A stretch of DNA of 64,000 bases from Larix kaempferi. Lineage: Eukaryota > Streptophyta > Pinopsida > Pinales > Pinaceae. Below are positions 45,138 through 56,743 of the stretch, piece by piece (the stretch's first letter is position 1; every line of letters begins with the position of its first letter). A program made the translations under genes and the position numbers. Location: the NCBI GenBank assembly GCA_027924585.1, contig BSBM01000106.1, forward strand, positions 40,771,001 to 40,835,000, given 5' to 3'. Below the pieces are notes generated by a model that made no database searches, was not told where the DNA came from, and saw nothing but the letters and a program-made list of their open reading frames with translations.

Positions 45138-45345
45138 TGACAAACGTGACAAACGTGACAAACTTGACAAATGTGACAAACGTTACAACATCTCCCCCAT
45201 ACAGGTTGTAAAGTAATGTGACAAATGTGACATGTGACATGTGACATCCGTTACAGGATCTCCCCCATACTATTACTTTTTACATTTTATTACTTTTGAA
45301 AACTTTACATGTGACATGCCTTACAGGATCTCCCCCATACTGAGT
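45138..45345. repeat. 9-bp GTGACAAAC repeat followed by 69-bp CTCCCCCATAC units
   Basis: TTGACAAAC/GTGACAAAC is repeated five times at 45138-45182. Then GTTACAGGATCTCCCCCATAC (first copy ACAACATC) occurs at about 45182, 45250 and 45320, separated by GTGACATGTGACAT-type sequence. On the minus strand one frame reads as Cys-His-Val/Ile repeats, which follows from the 9-bp unit. Confidence 0.85.
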
Positions 45346-46142
45346 TGTAAGCACCTCGTTTACACTCAGTACAATGACTTTAAGATTAGTAGAAATTTTA
45401 ATTCTTACTATTACCATAACCTTAACCTTAACCTTAGGATGGTATGAACTCTAACTTTTCTTATTATCATAATTCAACACAAAAAGTTTATTATAAAATT
45501 AAATAACTTTTAAATAATTCTTTTCAACAACCAAAATAATTATTAATTAATTAACATATAGGTGAACATTTTTTGAATTTTTTATACAAGGTGGGGCTTC
45601 ATTCATTTAACCATTTTTTAATTTTTTTCTTTATAATATCGAACATTTTTCTTAATATTAATTGTTTCTCTTTAATATTGAATAAATATTTCTTAATAAT
45701 GACTTGGTTAAACGCCTGTCGAAACAGAACAGTCCGACTGAGAAAATGGAGCGAATGGGCGTCAAACTAAACTTCAGAATAAAAAAAAAAAAAACAATTT
45801 ACCCATTACGAATTAATGTGAGTAATTTTTTTTTCTTTGGAGAAAAATAAATGGAATGCGAGTAAAATGCAATTAGTTAGAGGGACATCCCGAATACTGG
45901 GACGACAGGAATGAATTACAGTTTTAAAAATTTTAATGGCTAAAGATCTTTCTCTTTTAACACAAAACTTGCACTGCAGGTTTAACCTTTAAAAGAATAA
46001 TCAAATTTAAATTTAATTATTATACAAATAACAATATGGCCGCAGTTGCCTGTGCCAAATATAATTTGTCAAAGGGCGCAACAATTTCAGTTTTTCATTG
46101 TTTGCAAAATCTACTGCAAACACGTGGAAGTTAGATTTTTGT

Positions 46143-46644
46143 TCAGAAAATCCACCAGTCTTCTGTCGGCTGGAATAGAACCCTAAAATCCTCCATAGCC
46201 AAATCTAAGGGAGGAAAATCCTCTAAATTTAGAGAGTCCCCACTATCCAGATCTTCCAGCAGTAGTGAATCTCGAAATGCCGGACAATCTTCTGTTGGCT
46301 GTCAATGTCGGATTCCGCTGCCGAACCGCTGGATGATGACGCCGTGTCGTCTCCGGACGGTAGCCGGAATTTTTCTGCGGTGAACCTTGCTGCTGCGGCT
46401 TGGATTTGCGGCGGCGATAGAGACGAGGCGCCTTGGATCCTCTCAAACAATACACTGCAAAGTCGAAGGCGCGGGCTGCTTTTTCTGGGGAGTCGTAGGA
46501 GCCCAACCAAATTTTGGTCCTCGAATTCGGCATTCGAATTTCTGATACCCATTTCCCCCATTTTCTTTGTCGGATTCCCTTGAACTGCCGCGACATCAGT
46601 GAGCAGCTGTCATGGCCGTTCTGTTTTGGCAAGGGCTTAACCAT
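46143..46644 (-). pseudogene. ERF pseudogene, copy B
   Basis: The frame starts at ATG 46644 like copy A and keeps the AP2 domain up to CLRGSKA, including the family-typical Glu in WVSEIRMP. A 40-bp deletion relative to A (A positions 4546-4585; junction at about 46432/46433) removes the last turn of the domain (ARFNFP) and the following linker, and shifts the frame into an Arg/Gln-rich sequence. A second deletion of about 10 bp lies near 46283. The protein would lack the C-terminal acidic region, so it should be non-functional. Upstream sequence and TATA box are kept, so a transcript is possible. Confidence 0.88.
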
Positions 46645-46848
46645 GTCGGGATGTTGCAGAGGAGTCGAACTTGGAACGTGGTGGTGAAGTTGAAGTCTTA
46701 GAACAGTTAAAACAAAGGAGCGTGATCGTGCGAGGATTCAAACTCCAGTCGCCGAAAGGTACGTACACGCCGCTATTTCCACTGCAAATGAAAATTTAAC
46801 ACAGTGCAAGTGCATGAGTATGCGAAAGCCTGCTGGGCGGGGCAGCGT

Positions 46849-46855
46849 ATATAGA
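46849..46855 (-). promoter_or_regulatory. TATA box of the ERF pseudogene
   Basis: Same element and spacing as at 5001-5008, with a conserved GC-rich stretch after it. Confidence 0.5.
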
Positions 46856-47245
46856 TACAGAAACCGTGTCCATAGTTTGTCTTAGGAACAGTTTTGTGGA
46901 GAACACGTCACGGTTCTGAATATACGCATAATAAACGTGTGAATAGCATTACATTTTGTCAAATGATTTTTCTATAGAAATTAATATTTTTTTAATTTGG
47001 AATAAGAAATATTAAAGTTTTTGGAATTAATAAATATTAAATTTTTTTATTTTTTGTTTTCATAGAAAAAAATCGTACTATTACTATTCCATTTAATCAA
47101 ATAGTACAAAGATAGAGTGAATATCAAAGATACAAGATATCAAGACAGGATCTTGTTCTCAAAAAGATCGTCAGTTTAGCTGCTATACAAAATTATAATC
47201 GCATATCAAAAGGATTTTATCGACAACCCAAGTGGACAAAATAAC

Positions 47246-47734
47246 CTAAAAGAAAAATAAGTTACCCCTGTCAAGCAGAGAGGCATCCATCCATTCTTCC
47301 CATAATAATATTCCTTCAGGACCAACAAAGACATCTTTTGAAAGTTGATCAGCATGAGAATTGTGTGACCTGAAAATATGCTCGAAAGAAATCTGGTCCT
47401 GCTTTGCAATCTCATGACGAGTTCGAACACACCAATTTTTTAGATCAATAACATTGAGATTGTATTCATTTGAGGCCCATTTGATTGTTACTCGGGAGTC
47501 CCCAAAGACTTTGAGATTAACTAGACCAAAGGAATTTTCCACCTTAAGAACAACCCAAAGAGCTAATAACTCTGCTTTCATATTGGTACCTCTACCACCA
47601 TTAAGACGAAGAGAAAAGTAGTGGTCTTCATTGATATAGATGACACCACCAGTTGCACACATACCATCCTGAGCAGCTCCATCAAAGAATAAAATCGGTT
47701 GCGATACCACAAAGGAGAAAGAACTTTCACTCAC
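47246..47734 (-). pseudogene. LINE RNase H domain (ORF2 C-terminus)
   Basis: All four active-site regions are present: ILFFDGAAQDG (Asp), NMKAELLALWVVLK (Glu), VFGDSRVTIKWASN (Asp) and RSHNSHADQLSKDVF (Asp with preceding His). The domain is intact over 162 codons but separated from the polymerase by stops at about 47768 and 47990. In plant L1 elements it degrades the RNA strand after first-strand synthesis. Confidence 0.9.
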
Positions 47735-47767
47735 AATTTTCTTACCATGATCCTCCTCAGGATAAGT

Positions 47768-48985
47768 CTATAACAAATAACTAACAGACCTCACACACTG
47801 CACCGCATCAGGCTTCTTATTCTGAAAAATTACTTCATTCCTTGTAAACCAGATAATCCAAGATATAAAAATAGGAAGGAAGAGTGTTTTTTTGTTATCC
47901 CTAACCCAATTGAGCAGACCTGTGCCAAAGTCCAAATCTTCCCAAACTAAAAACAAGTTGAGTTCTTTACAACACAGAGACCAAATTTCTTACATAAAAA
48001 AGCACTTCACAAATAGATGACCAGCAGATTCAGAACTTAAATTACATAAATAGCACCAACCAGGACCATTCCAGCCACGTTTAAGGAGGTTATTCCATGT
48101 CTTAAGACTGCCATTGAGAACATGCCATAGGAAACATTTCACCTTCAAAGGGATAGACCATTTCCAGATTTTCGAATACCACCACTGTCTTGGATAAATA
48201 CAATGATCCTGAATAATCCTGTCATAAGCAGATTTCACAGAAACAGAACCTTCTTTAGGATTGCCTGCCCATATTAACTTATCAGGGATCCCCGAAAGAG
48301 CAATACCAGCCGATCTCAGAGCCATAATAAAACGTTCCCATTCATGCGGGTGATCTGGGATCTCCCACTCTAATGCACATAACCAACCATTACCAGTTCG
48401 ATGAAACTGATCGGTATTATGAACATCATTTAAAATTCTACACCCCATAAAATTTAACCGAGAAATCAAACTATCTGACAGTCTAAAATTTTCCTCCATA
48501 CCAAGCATAGGATCCACCCCGATTAGAATACTGCAGCCATTACCTACCTGCCAGCAAATATCTTTGGCAATCCATTCATAGACTTTAAGAAAACCTCTCC
48601 AAACTGGAGACAGCAAACCAGAGACCCTCTTGGGCTTCCTCAACCAATTAATAAAATCAGATTTAATATATTTGAGATGGAGAACCTTCGACCAAAGAGA
48701 ATTACCGAATAAACCACGCCATAAGCTCTTCAATCTAAGAGCTTTGCTGAAAATATTGATATCTTTAATACCCCAGCCACTGAACTTCATCGGCCATGCA
48801 AGAACCTTCCATTTAACCATCACCAGTTTAGTGCCATCACTATTACCAGACCAGAGAAATTTGAAAATAAGCATCCTGAGCCTATTAAGAATGTAGACCG
48901 GAATCTCTAAAAGAGATAACCAAAAAACCAGAACACTGGAAAGCACTGCTTTAACTAGAACAAGTCTGCCACCCGTTGAGAGCAA
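47768..48985 (-). pseudogene. LINE ORF2 connection and zf-RVT region
   Basis: The 331-codon frame 47990-48985 starts in LSTGGRLVLVKAVLSS, runs through WPMKFSGWGIKDINIFSKAL and the Trp-rich GSVSVKSAYDRII segment, and ends with the zf-RVT motif LLKRGWNGPGWCYLCNLSSE then SAGHLFVKC. A stop at 47990-47992 cuts it just after the last Cys; 47768-47956 is the remaining linker. This part helps the enzyme hold its RNA and target. Confidence 0.88.
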
Positions 48986-49036
48986 TCGGAAAGTCCAGTG
49001 ATCAATTCTCTGTTCAAACTTGCTAATAATCCACTG

Positions 49037-49869
49037 CTAATAATTTGCTTTATAAGAATTAGGTTTTAAGATAAAACCTAAATATTTTAAACCATCAACC
49101 AAATCTTGACAATTATATGGTAAGATGGATACAATTTCACCTCTTCTCCCAGCATCCACATTATGTTGATAAAAACATGACTTTGAAATGCTAACCTTCA
49201 TCCCAGAAACCTTGCAGAAAAAATTAATGATATATGAGAAAACCTTCCATTCTGTGATAAAGTCAATGCCAGCAAGAAGAACGTCATCAACAAAAAGGAG
49301 ATGCGACGGGAAGCATCCATCACCCATCTTGATACCTTTAATCAATCCCATTTCTTTGGCTTGTTGAATGAGCCTACTGAGACCATCAATGATTAGGAGA
49401 AATAGAAGGGGTGACAGAGGGAAACCCTATCTGATCCCTCTAGAACATTGAAAAAAAGAGGTGGGATTACCATTTACCAAAACATCAATACATGGCGTTG
49501 AAACACAGGCCATTATCCAATTTAACACAAGAGGAGGAGTACCAATTTGAATCAGAATCAACCTGAGGAATGACCAATTGACACGGTCATAGGCTTTTTC
49601 TAAATCCATCTTTAAAATCAGAGCCTTTAACTTCTTGGATTTGATAGTGTGAAGCAGTTCTTGGGTAAGACCAATCGAATCATGAATTTTCCTATCCTTT
49701 AAGAACCCAAACTGTTCAGGAGTTATAACAGCAGAAAGAACATCCTTCAATCTCTGAGCAATAATTTTGGAAACAAGTTTATAAATGAGATTACAAAGAG
49801 AAATGGGACGATATTCCCCAAAAGATACAGGTTTGTTACTTTTAGGAATTATGGTAAGGAATGTGGAAT
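49037..49869 (-). pseudogene. LINE reverse transcriptase core
   Basis: 49427-49750 reads TPEQFGFLKDRKIHDSIGLT and LILKMDLEKAYDRVNWSFL (first catalytic Asp) up to QCSRGIR, where TAG (49427-49429) replaces the usual Gln of RGIRQGxPLSP. 49037-49351 continues with HLLFVDDVLLAGIDF (FVDD catalytic pair) and LKYLGFILKPNSYKANY, then a stop. A frameshift near 49870 separates it from the N-terminal part of the same enzyme. Confidence 0.9.
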
Positions 49870-51363
49870 TTAAGCTCCAGAAATGAACCCATGAACCCTA
49901 GTAAATTCCACAAGACGTTGAATGTCTTTCCCCATAATATCAAAGAAATGCACATAAACTTCCATAGGCCATCCATCAGGACCAGGGATTTTGTCCCTGG
50001 CAAATTTTTTTAAAGTATGCTCAATTTCATCTAAAGAAACCTCCTTTCCCACCGCCTCAGCTTCGCTTTCATCAAAACATCTAGGATAGAGTTTTGCCAG
50101 TCTGATTTGATCCAAAAGATCACAGCCACCTTCCTCTTTGTAAATATTACCAAAAAACCTCACGACTTTTGAGCTCAACGAGTCCAAACCCTTTAAAGAG
50201 TTCCCATCTTCATCATTGATATCCCAAATCAGTTTCAAATTCCTCCTCGCAGAAGCATAAGCATGAAAAAAATTTGTATTCCTGTCCCCATGACTGATCC
50301 ACACCGCTATGCTCTTCAATCTCCACTCCCTTTCTTCCATCAAGAGGATTTCCTCCTTTTTTTTCTCAAATAACTTCAGAACTTCAAAATCACCCTGATT
50401 TAAAGAACCATCAAAATTCTGCATACAAGCATTTTGAATACTGTATTCCAAATTCTTCAGTTCTGCAGCATCAGTCTTCTTTCTAAACTTTATCCATTTT
50501 ATAACTTCTTCTTTGAGATTCAACATTTTATGATAGAAATAATCAACAGGATTTAAATTCTCAATATTCGAATTTAACCAGAAAGATTTCACCATCTCAC
50601 AAAAATCATTCTCCAAAAGCCATGAACTATTAAACTTAAACGGGTAACAAACCTTTTGACCATAATCTTCAAACTGAAAAAAAATAGGCCAGTGATCAGA
50701 GAATTTCACCTCATGAACCCATGTACGAGACTTCTGGATGATACTTAAAAAAGAAGACTTCACCAAAAAATGATCTAGTCTCTTATGTACACCTGCATCA
50801 CCCTGCCTACCGTTTGTCCAGGGTGGAATTAATTTAGCTGGAACCATATCCACCAGGTCAAACCGACCTAGATAATCCATAAAATAATCTTCCAATGGAT
50901 CCAATCTAGCCCCAGAACCCCAGATATCAGAAACAGATTTAGTAAAATTCAAATCACCAGCAATCACTAAATGTGATAAGTTAAGTACCCCAGAGGCAGC
51001 CAAAGCATACCAGAAATTCCTATGGCCATCATAAGGAGCATAACAATTGAGGATATGAAACTGAATGTTCAAACCTAAACAAATTCCTTTCATCAGAAGA
51101 CCCCACGGAGTAGAAAAAACTTTGAAGGAAAACATAGTAGGGTTCCAAGCCACCGCCAAACCACCAGAAAATCCATTGGAGCAACAAGCCGCAACTTCCC
51201 AGCTGAGAAGAAGGTCGCTTAACTTAGTGATCACCACCGAACTTAAACACATAGTTTCCTGAAGTAACACAATACCTGGAAAAATAGATGCAAAAAGTTT
51301 GGAGAAGGCCTTTTCCCTAGCAACCTTCCCCAACCCCCGAACATTCAATGATAAAATGGACAT
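49870..51363 (-). pseudogene. LINE ORF2 endonuclease and start of reverse transcriptase
   Basis: From the likely ORF2 ATG at 51363 the frame reads MSILSLNVRGLGKVAREKAF (Asn), VLLQETMC (Glu), HLVIAGDLNFTKS (Asp/Asn) and VKFSDHWPIFF (Asp/His): a complete APE-type endonuclease over about 230 residues, which nicks target DNA. It is followed by a coiled linker and the opening RT motif FARDKIPGPDGWPMEVYVH. The frame ends at a stop caused by a frameshift near 49870. It is one continuous frame with ORF1 upstream, with no stop between. Confidence 0.9.
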
Positions 51364-52768
51364 TAAGAACCAGTAGGCACAGGGTATCTTTGCTCTAAGA
51401 CCCTCATCTGACGAATTAATAGAAACCCCAGACATCAAACTACCAAAATCTCGAGGAAGGATTGAATCAACACAATCAGAAGCCCGACACCCCTCTTTCT
51501 TCTTTTTACCCCTACGAATGGTAACATTTTGAAATTTAACAGCATGAAGCGGAATAACATCAGAACCGGCAAGAGGAGATTTGGAAAAAGAAGGAACCGG
51601 GGTAAGGGTTTTTAAAACACCATCAACTTTTAGTTCACAATTTCCACCAATCCCAGAATCGTCAAGATCATATGTGATAGGTTCTGTAGCCTTATGACTC
51701 ACAGAACCGAAAACCTTTGCAGAAGGGGACAAAGGCATAACAAAATCCCGAGCTACATCACATAAAAAAGGACTCCCAGAATTATCCACACCCACATCAA
51801 CCCTATCTCCAACAGAGGCTAATTCAGAAGAAAGATTGCGAACAACAGAAGATTTCACCAAATCAACAGACACACGAAGACTCCTGACAGAAGGCACATG
51901 AAGACCATGTCTCAGAATAACATCCCCAGAAGCAATACGAGCATCTAAATCCTTCTCCGTGACTTCCAATAAAGCAATATCCTCTTTAGAAACTTATGAA
52001 TAAACAGTATCAGGAACAGGAACAGACTTACCAGGTTCAGCAGAGGGAGCAAACAAGTCCAGAGTACCTTTCATTGTCGACCCAGACTTCAAAACATTAG
52101 GGCATTTTGCAAGAATGTGTCCAATTTCCTTGCACGCAAAACAACGAAAAGGGATTCTGAAAAAGTCGAGCCTTTGTTTCCAGCATCTACTTCCCCAAAC
52201 AACCTCAACTTTTACCGGAAGACCAGCATCCATTTCAATTTCCACCATTACCTTGGCGTATCTTCTATCCATGCCAAACAGGGATTTCCTATCAATACGG
52301 ATGAAACTCCCAACCGAATTTGCCAAGCCGACAATAATCTCCTCCGTCCAAAGTTCTATCGGCAACCCTGGAATCATCATCCAAAGGTGCCGAATTATCT
52401 GTTTCTCCGTTAGAGTATCGAAGGAAATATGCCAATGCTTCAAAATAATTGAGCCTTCTTTGAAAAGCCAGGTACCCTCCAAAACCCTAGACATCATGGC
52501 AGCATCCGAAAAGACGAAGAGTATCCAACGGTTCAGCAGTAAATTGACCCTTCGAGCCATACCAGAAACCGGCACCCAATTAACCCTAACCCACTCCAGG
52601 ATCCCGTCCTTCGTACCGAATGTATATTCCAGGTGCCCAACTAAAGCACGTTCAGCAAGCATTGCTACCATATCAAGATTGGCATCTTCAGCAATAACAA
52701 ACCTGGAGAGTGAAGACCTAGCTTTGTGAGCTTTCAGCTTGCGTTGAACCCTCGCCTTAGCCCCATAG
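51364..52768 (-). pseudogene. LINE ORF1 (DUF4283-like, zinc knuckle)
   Basis: Residues from 52671 include ALVGHLEYTFGTKDGILEWV and FSDAAMMSRVLEGTWLFKEG, typical of the DUF4283 domain in plant LINE ORF1 proteins, then FRCFACKEIGHILAKCPN, a C-X2-C-X4-H-X4-C knuckle. One in-frame TAA at 51994-51996 divides it; the frame then continues in the same phase (51969 onward) through a Ser/Val-rich tail into the endonuclease. Right of 52671 the frame stays open to the element end with basic residues (RKLKAHKAR), so the N-terminus is missing. ORF1 proteins bind the element RNA. Confidence 0.85.
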
Positions 52769-53227
52769 AAATTAATAAATTTGATATAATATATATTAAT
52801 ATTGGTTAATTAGATTATTTTGATCATGTTTATGAATTGCAAATATTAAATATTATTATTTTGAATTAATAAAAATGTATATAATATATATTAATATTGG
52901 TTAATTAGATTAAAATTTGTTTATGTTATTTTTTCCTAAAATTGGATGCTAATTAATTTTGGTTTATCTGATATTATATATTCGCATTATAAAATAGTAG
53001 ATGTAAAATTATTTTTAATTGGTTAAGAGTTTGTTATTTGAAAAAATGTTAACAATCCAATATTTAATATGGTTATCCTCACTATCATCAATTTGATAAA
53101 GAAATTATTATAAATTTAACTTTTATTATCAACTATTAATATCCCAAATTTTAAATTTAACATTTTGCACTAACATGTTAAAGAGCATTAAATCAATTTT
53201 TATATTAAAAATAATAATTCATCAATT

Positions 53228-53920
53228 TAACCTTGATGCGAGTGACATCATCTCACACCTCCACGAAGAGGGGCACCTCAAGGAAACCCCTCGACAATTT
53301 GACTTGAGTGAACACAATTGTTTGGAAGCGGGCGATGTTATGGCTTTTTTGGTCTCAGGTCGACGAGAATTACAGAACATTCATTCTTGGGTCAGAGCTT
53401 AATTTCCAAGCAATGCGGCTCGCCATAGTTGTTTATGGATCTCTATAGGAGAATAGAAAGCTTTGGACTTGACATAGCTATATGGTGAAATTGTTGGGTC
53501 TTTAGGCAAAAGGAAAATGTCGAAGCTTTGGGCCGCATTTGCTATGTAGTAAAGTAGCAAGAATTGGTAAAAAAACTAGTCAAGTTGTTGTGGTAAACTT
53601 TATAGCAATGGCTCCAAGATAGAGAACAATGGTGTAGAAGAGGTGGGAGTATTATGAGAGACACCTACTCAAAGGAGTCCTTTAGCAGGGACATTCCCTA
53701 TCACATTATGGTGGGGTTGACATTGGAAGACCCGAATACCAACCAGACCATGGATCCATATTGGCGAGCATTAAAACTCTCTTGGAAAGGGCTCTTATGG
53801 AAAGAGATCGATTACGCAAAGGGATACAACTCTTCATCCAGGAGATGAGGGACGACATGCACAACCTTCAAACCAAGCTGGAGCTCGGACACCCCACATC
53901 AAATAGCAGAGCGTAATATG
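53228..53920 (+). pseudogene. decayed coding fragment of unknown protein, copy B
   Basis: Counterpart of 5690-6365, with the same IISHLHEEGHLKE piece and the same coiled-coil-like end. An extra T in a T-run at about 53345-53350 shifts the first piece relative to A. Shared stops show that it was already broken before the duplication. Confidence 0.4.
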
Positions 53921-54804
53921 GGCACCGTTACTGCATGCCAATTTTTAGTTTGAATAAGAAGGAAACTTCTAAATGTTTGGATGATAAAACTAGTAAGGAT
54001 GGGGGGACTCTGGTTTCCCATGTCTTCAGTTAGGTCTCTCTCTCAAGCTCAATTTTGCTTTTGTTATGGATTTTAGACCTTTTACCAAACTGATTATGCT
54101 CCTAAGGGATGATTTAGTTTCCCACAAGAGAGGCCAACAACAAGACATTTTTACATATTATGTACATTATTCCATAAAGAAGGATGAATTTACTAGCTTA
54201 AAAAAATGATGAGTTTAAAATTTCTCTTTCATTAAAAATTAATTTACCAAATTTAAAAATAATAATTCATCAATATAAAGTTTCAATTTCATTAAAATTG
54301 AATGTTGACAAATAAAAACAATAAAAAACTTAATACCTTTAACTTATCAAGCAAAAAAAACCGTGTTCCTTGATATTCATTAAGAATAAAAGTGAACAAA
54401 AGTCTTAAACATAATCTGCATCATTAAAACAAAACAATGCCTATCAGTTCGAAGGAGAGATCATTTTGTAGCAAAAAGAAATTGAAACTCCTCACTCAAA
54501 ATACAACAATATCACCCTGATCAAGACTAAAATATTATCATATGGATCCCAAGTACTTTCTAAACTTGCATATGAGGTAAAACTAAAAGAATTTATACTA
54601 GCCTATAGATTTTAAGCTGAATGACTAAAGGAAATAGACATAGCCCTCATTGGAGAGCACATTCTCCACATATTCTTCAAAAAATAATACACCTTTTGAC
54701 TCCCAAAGGGATCTTTTTTAGAGACTATCAACAACATAGTTTTACTCTCTGAAGACACATGGATGATATTAATTTGACCAAAGGAAGAGAGTAAAAGCTT
54801 AATC

Positions 54805-55332
54805 CTATGACACCATTAATCCAAGGATAATACCTGTAGATTTGATAAATTGTTTGCCCAATCCATAGTAATCTTTGAGTCCTTGATCCAAGGATAATAC
54901 CTGTATAGTTGGAAGACCAATAGAAGAAGCAAAATGAAGAAGACCCCAAAGAGCTAGTGATTCATCTCTCGTGTTGGTACCCATACCACAACTCATCCAT
55001 AACTTGAAATTGTGATCTTCATTGATCTCAAGGTACATACTAGCACCACAATCACCTTGTTGAGCTAACCCATCAAAGTATCCAATAGGATAAGTAATGA
55101 TGGGATGAACATAAATATGTATGAGCCTTCTGCTTTTCTCCACAGAGTAATAATCCTTATAAAGGCGTAAGCTTCTTATATACATGGAATGTACATTGGG
55201 TATATTACCTTCAAAATTAATATAATTTTTGGACTTACAAATGTCCCAACAGACAAAAATTGGCAGTAGTTTATGAGAGTGTTTGTTCCTTACCCACTGC
55301 TCGAAATTTTCTTCAACCGAGGAAGAGCCCAA
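54805..55332 (-). pseudogene. LINE RNase H domain remnant (copy B)
   Basis: The 175-codon frame reads EENFEQWVRNKHSHKLLPIF, then IGYFDGLAQQGDCGASMYLE (first Asp), GTNTRDESLALWGLLHFASS (Glu) and IQVLSLDQGLKD, where the third motif is damaged by a local duplication. It joins the zf-RVT remnant at about 55330-55500. Confidence 0.75.
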
Positions 55333-55918
55333 TGTTTGAGAGATATGGAGTTCCTCAATAATAGCCTATCAAACCATTTTACTGTAAGAGCAAAGTACAA
55401 ATAAATTATTGTGAGATTCACAATCAATTTTGTAAAGAGGACAACAATTAGGACCCAACCATCCCCTTCTCACCAAGTTGTCTCATGTCAAAATACAATT
55501 CTCAATAAGTAACTAGTAAAAGAATTTAATTTTTTGAGGCAATTTCCATTTCCAAAGTCTATTAGACCACCATTTCTACTCATAGGAGGAAAGAGACTGA
55601 GCAATAGATGTATAGGTAGATTTAGCATAGACTTGACCATTAGAATTGTATCATACCAAATAAGGACATTATTCCCCTCCTTCAATCGAATACCATCTCT
55701 ATTCAAAGTCATCATATATTTTGTCCACTCTTCTTCCCAATGACTACCCAACCCCAGATCCTCCATAAGTAGCTAGTAAGAGTTTGATTGACCCAACCAG
55801 GTGGGTCTTTTGATGTGGTAAAGAGTACAAAAACAAAACTCGACAAATAATCTAGGATAAAGGATGATATCACATAATTTTCCTCTCCACCAATAGAAGG
55901 ATCAAGGCCAATAAAAAC

Positions 55919-56230
55919 CTAAGTCTCATTTCCCACTCTCCAAGATAAGCCTCTATTGATCCAAGAGAAAGTTCTCATAAAACCATTCCGGAAGTTAGAG
56001 ACACCCTGTACATCTTTAACAGAGTTTCTGATCCAACTAGACACAGAAAGACCTTCTAAATAATTGGCATGAATAATATCACTCCATAAATCTTTTCCAA
56101 ACAACCCTCTCCGTAGAGTTTTCATTCTCAAGGCGTGATTGAACCAAAAGATATTCTTAATATCCCAGCCACCCATTGATTTAGGTCTTGATAATTTTTC
56201 CCAACTAGCTAGGTGGATTTTATTCCCCAA
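55919..56230 (-). pseudogene. LINE ORF2 connection region remnant (copy B)
   Basis: Same frame as 8349-8660 with few changes (SMGGW for SLGGW, FRNGF for FWNGF). It continues between the RT end (56349-56594) and the zf-RVT segment of the same element. Confidence 0.75.
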
Positions 56231-56348
56231 AGTAGAACCCTACCAAAGAATATTGAATATCTAAATTACCTAATCAGATTAAGAATGGATTGAGGAACTC
56301 TAACCGAAGAAAACCAGTACACTGGGATCCCAACTAGCACAGATCTCA

Positions 56349-56690
56349 CTAAGGTGAGTCCACCCCCAAAGAGAGCAACCTGTAAGACCAATTCCCAATT
56401 ATTTTTTCAACCTTCTTAACTATCCACATCCAATCATTGATCATGTAGCTATTAGGTTTCAAATAATATCCAAAATATTTGAAGCCTTCATTAATAGTAC
56501 CAACTTTAAAGAAAAAAATAGAGGAAATCTGGTTAAAAATGATTGTATTAATACCATTCCCGAGAAGAATAGATTTATCAAAACTCACCTCCATACCATA
56601 TGCAACACAGAATAATGATATAAGTTTTGAGAATGTAGTCCATTCCTTAAAGTGCCCCTTCCAAATATCAGTACATCATCAACAAATAAT
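56349..56690 (-). pseudogene. LINE reverse transcriptase C-terminal remnant (copy B)
   Basis: Counterpart of 8779-9119: MEVSFDKSILLGNG and GFKYFGYYLKPNSYMINDW, with the FVDD motif just upstream. In B one base of the codons around the motif differs (GTACATCATC for CTACATCATC on the plus strand). Confidence 0.75.
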
Positions 56691-56743
56691 AGATATGTAT
56701 TTCTTTAAAAAAAAAACAATATATATTTAAGAATAAAAATAAA

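Larger units (their letters stand above)
43116..45760. other. no gene recognised; AT-rich with several tandem repeats
   Basis: Contains the simple and tandem repeats listed separately, plus ATTAATATT-rich DNA near 43830-44040. The sequence from about 45700 (AAACGCCTGTCGAAACAG) to 45760 is not shared with the left edge of copy A and forms the boundary of copy B. Confidence 0.5.
47041..52768 (-). mobile_element. nearly full-length L1-type LINE with RNase H, in copy B only
   Basis: Minus-strand order is ORF1 (DUF4283-like domain, zinc knuckle), APE endonuclease, reverse transcriptase, zf-RVT, RNase H and an A-rich 3' end (about 47040-47060 on the left). It interrupts the AT-rich tract that is continuous in copy A at about 5191-5225, so it inserted after the duplication. 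At its 5' end the ORF1 frame is open with no start codon up to the junction, so the element is slightly truncated there. A few in-frame stops and at least one frameshift (near 49870) are present. No clear target duplication is seen; about 20 bp of the A sequence is missing at the site. Confidence 0.93.
54375..56700 (-). mobile_element. 5'-truncated, decayed L1-type LINE (copy B)
   Basis: Counterpart of 6830-9125 with the same truncation at the FVDD motif and the same domain order. The RNase H frame is longer here (54805-55332), adding the first acidic region (YPIGYFDGLAQQGDCGASMY). A short duplication near 54820-54905 (CCAAGGATAATACCTGTA twice) is new in B. The conserved frames 55919-56230 (connection) and 56349-56594 (RT end) match A closely. 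Confidence 0.8.

Noticed and set aside
45053-45247. Cys-His-rich frame resembling zinc fingers
   Set aside because: Created by the 9-bp GTGACAAAC repeat read on the minus strand; spacing does not fit any finger motif.
45405-45440. CCTTAA-type short repeat resembling telomeric DNA
   Set aside because: Plant telomere repeat is CCCTAAA; here it is only about three six-base units.
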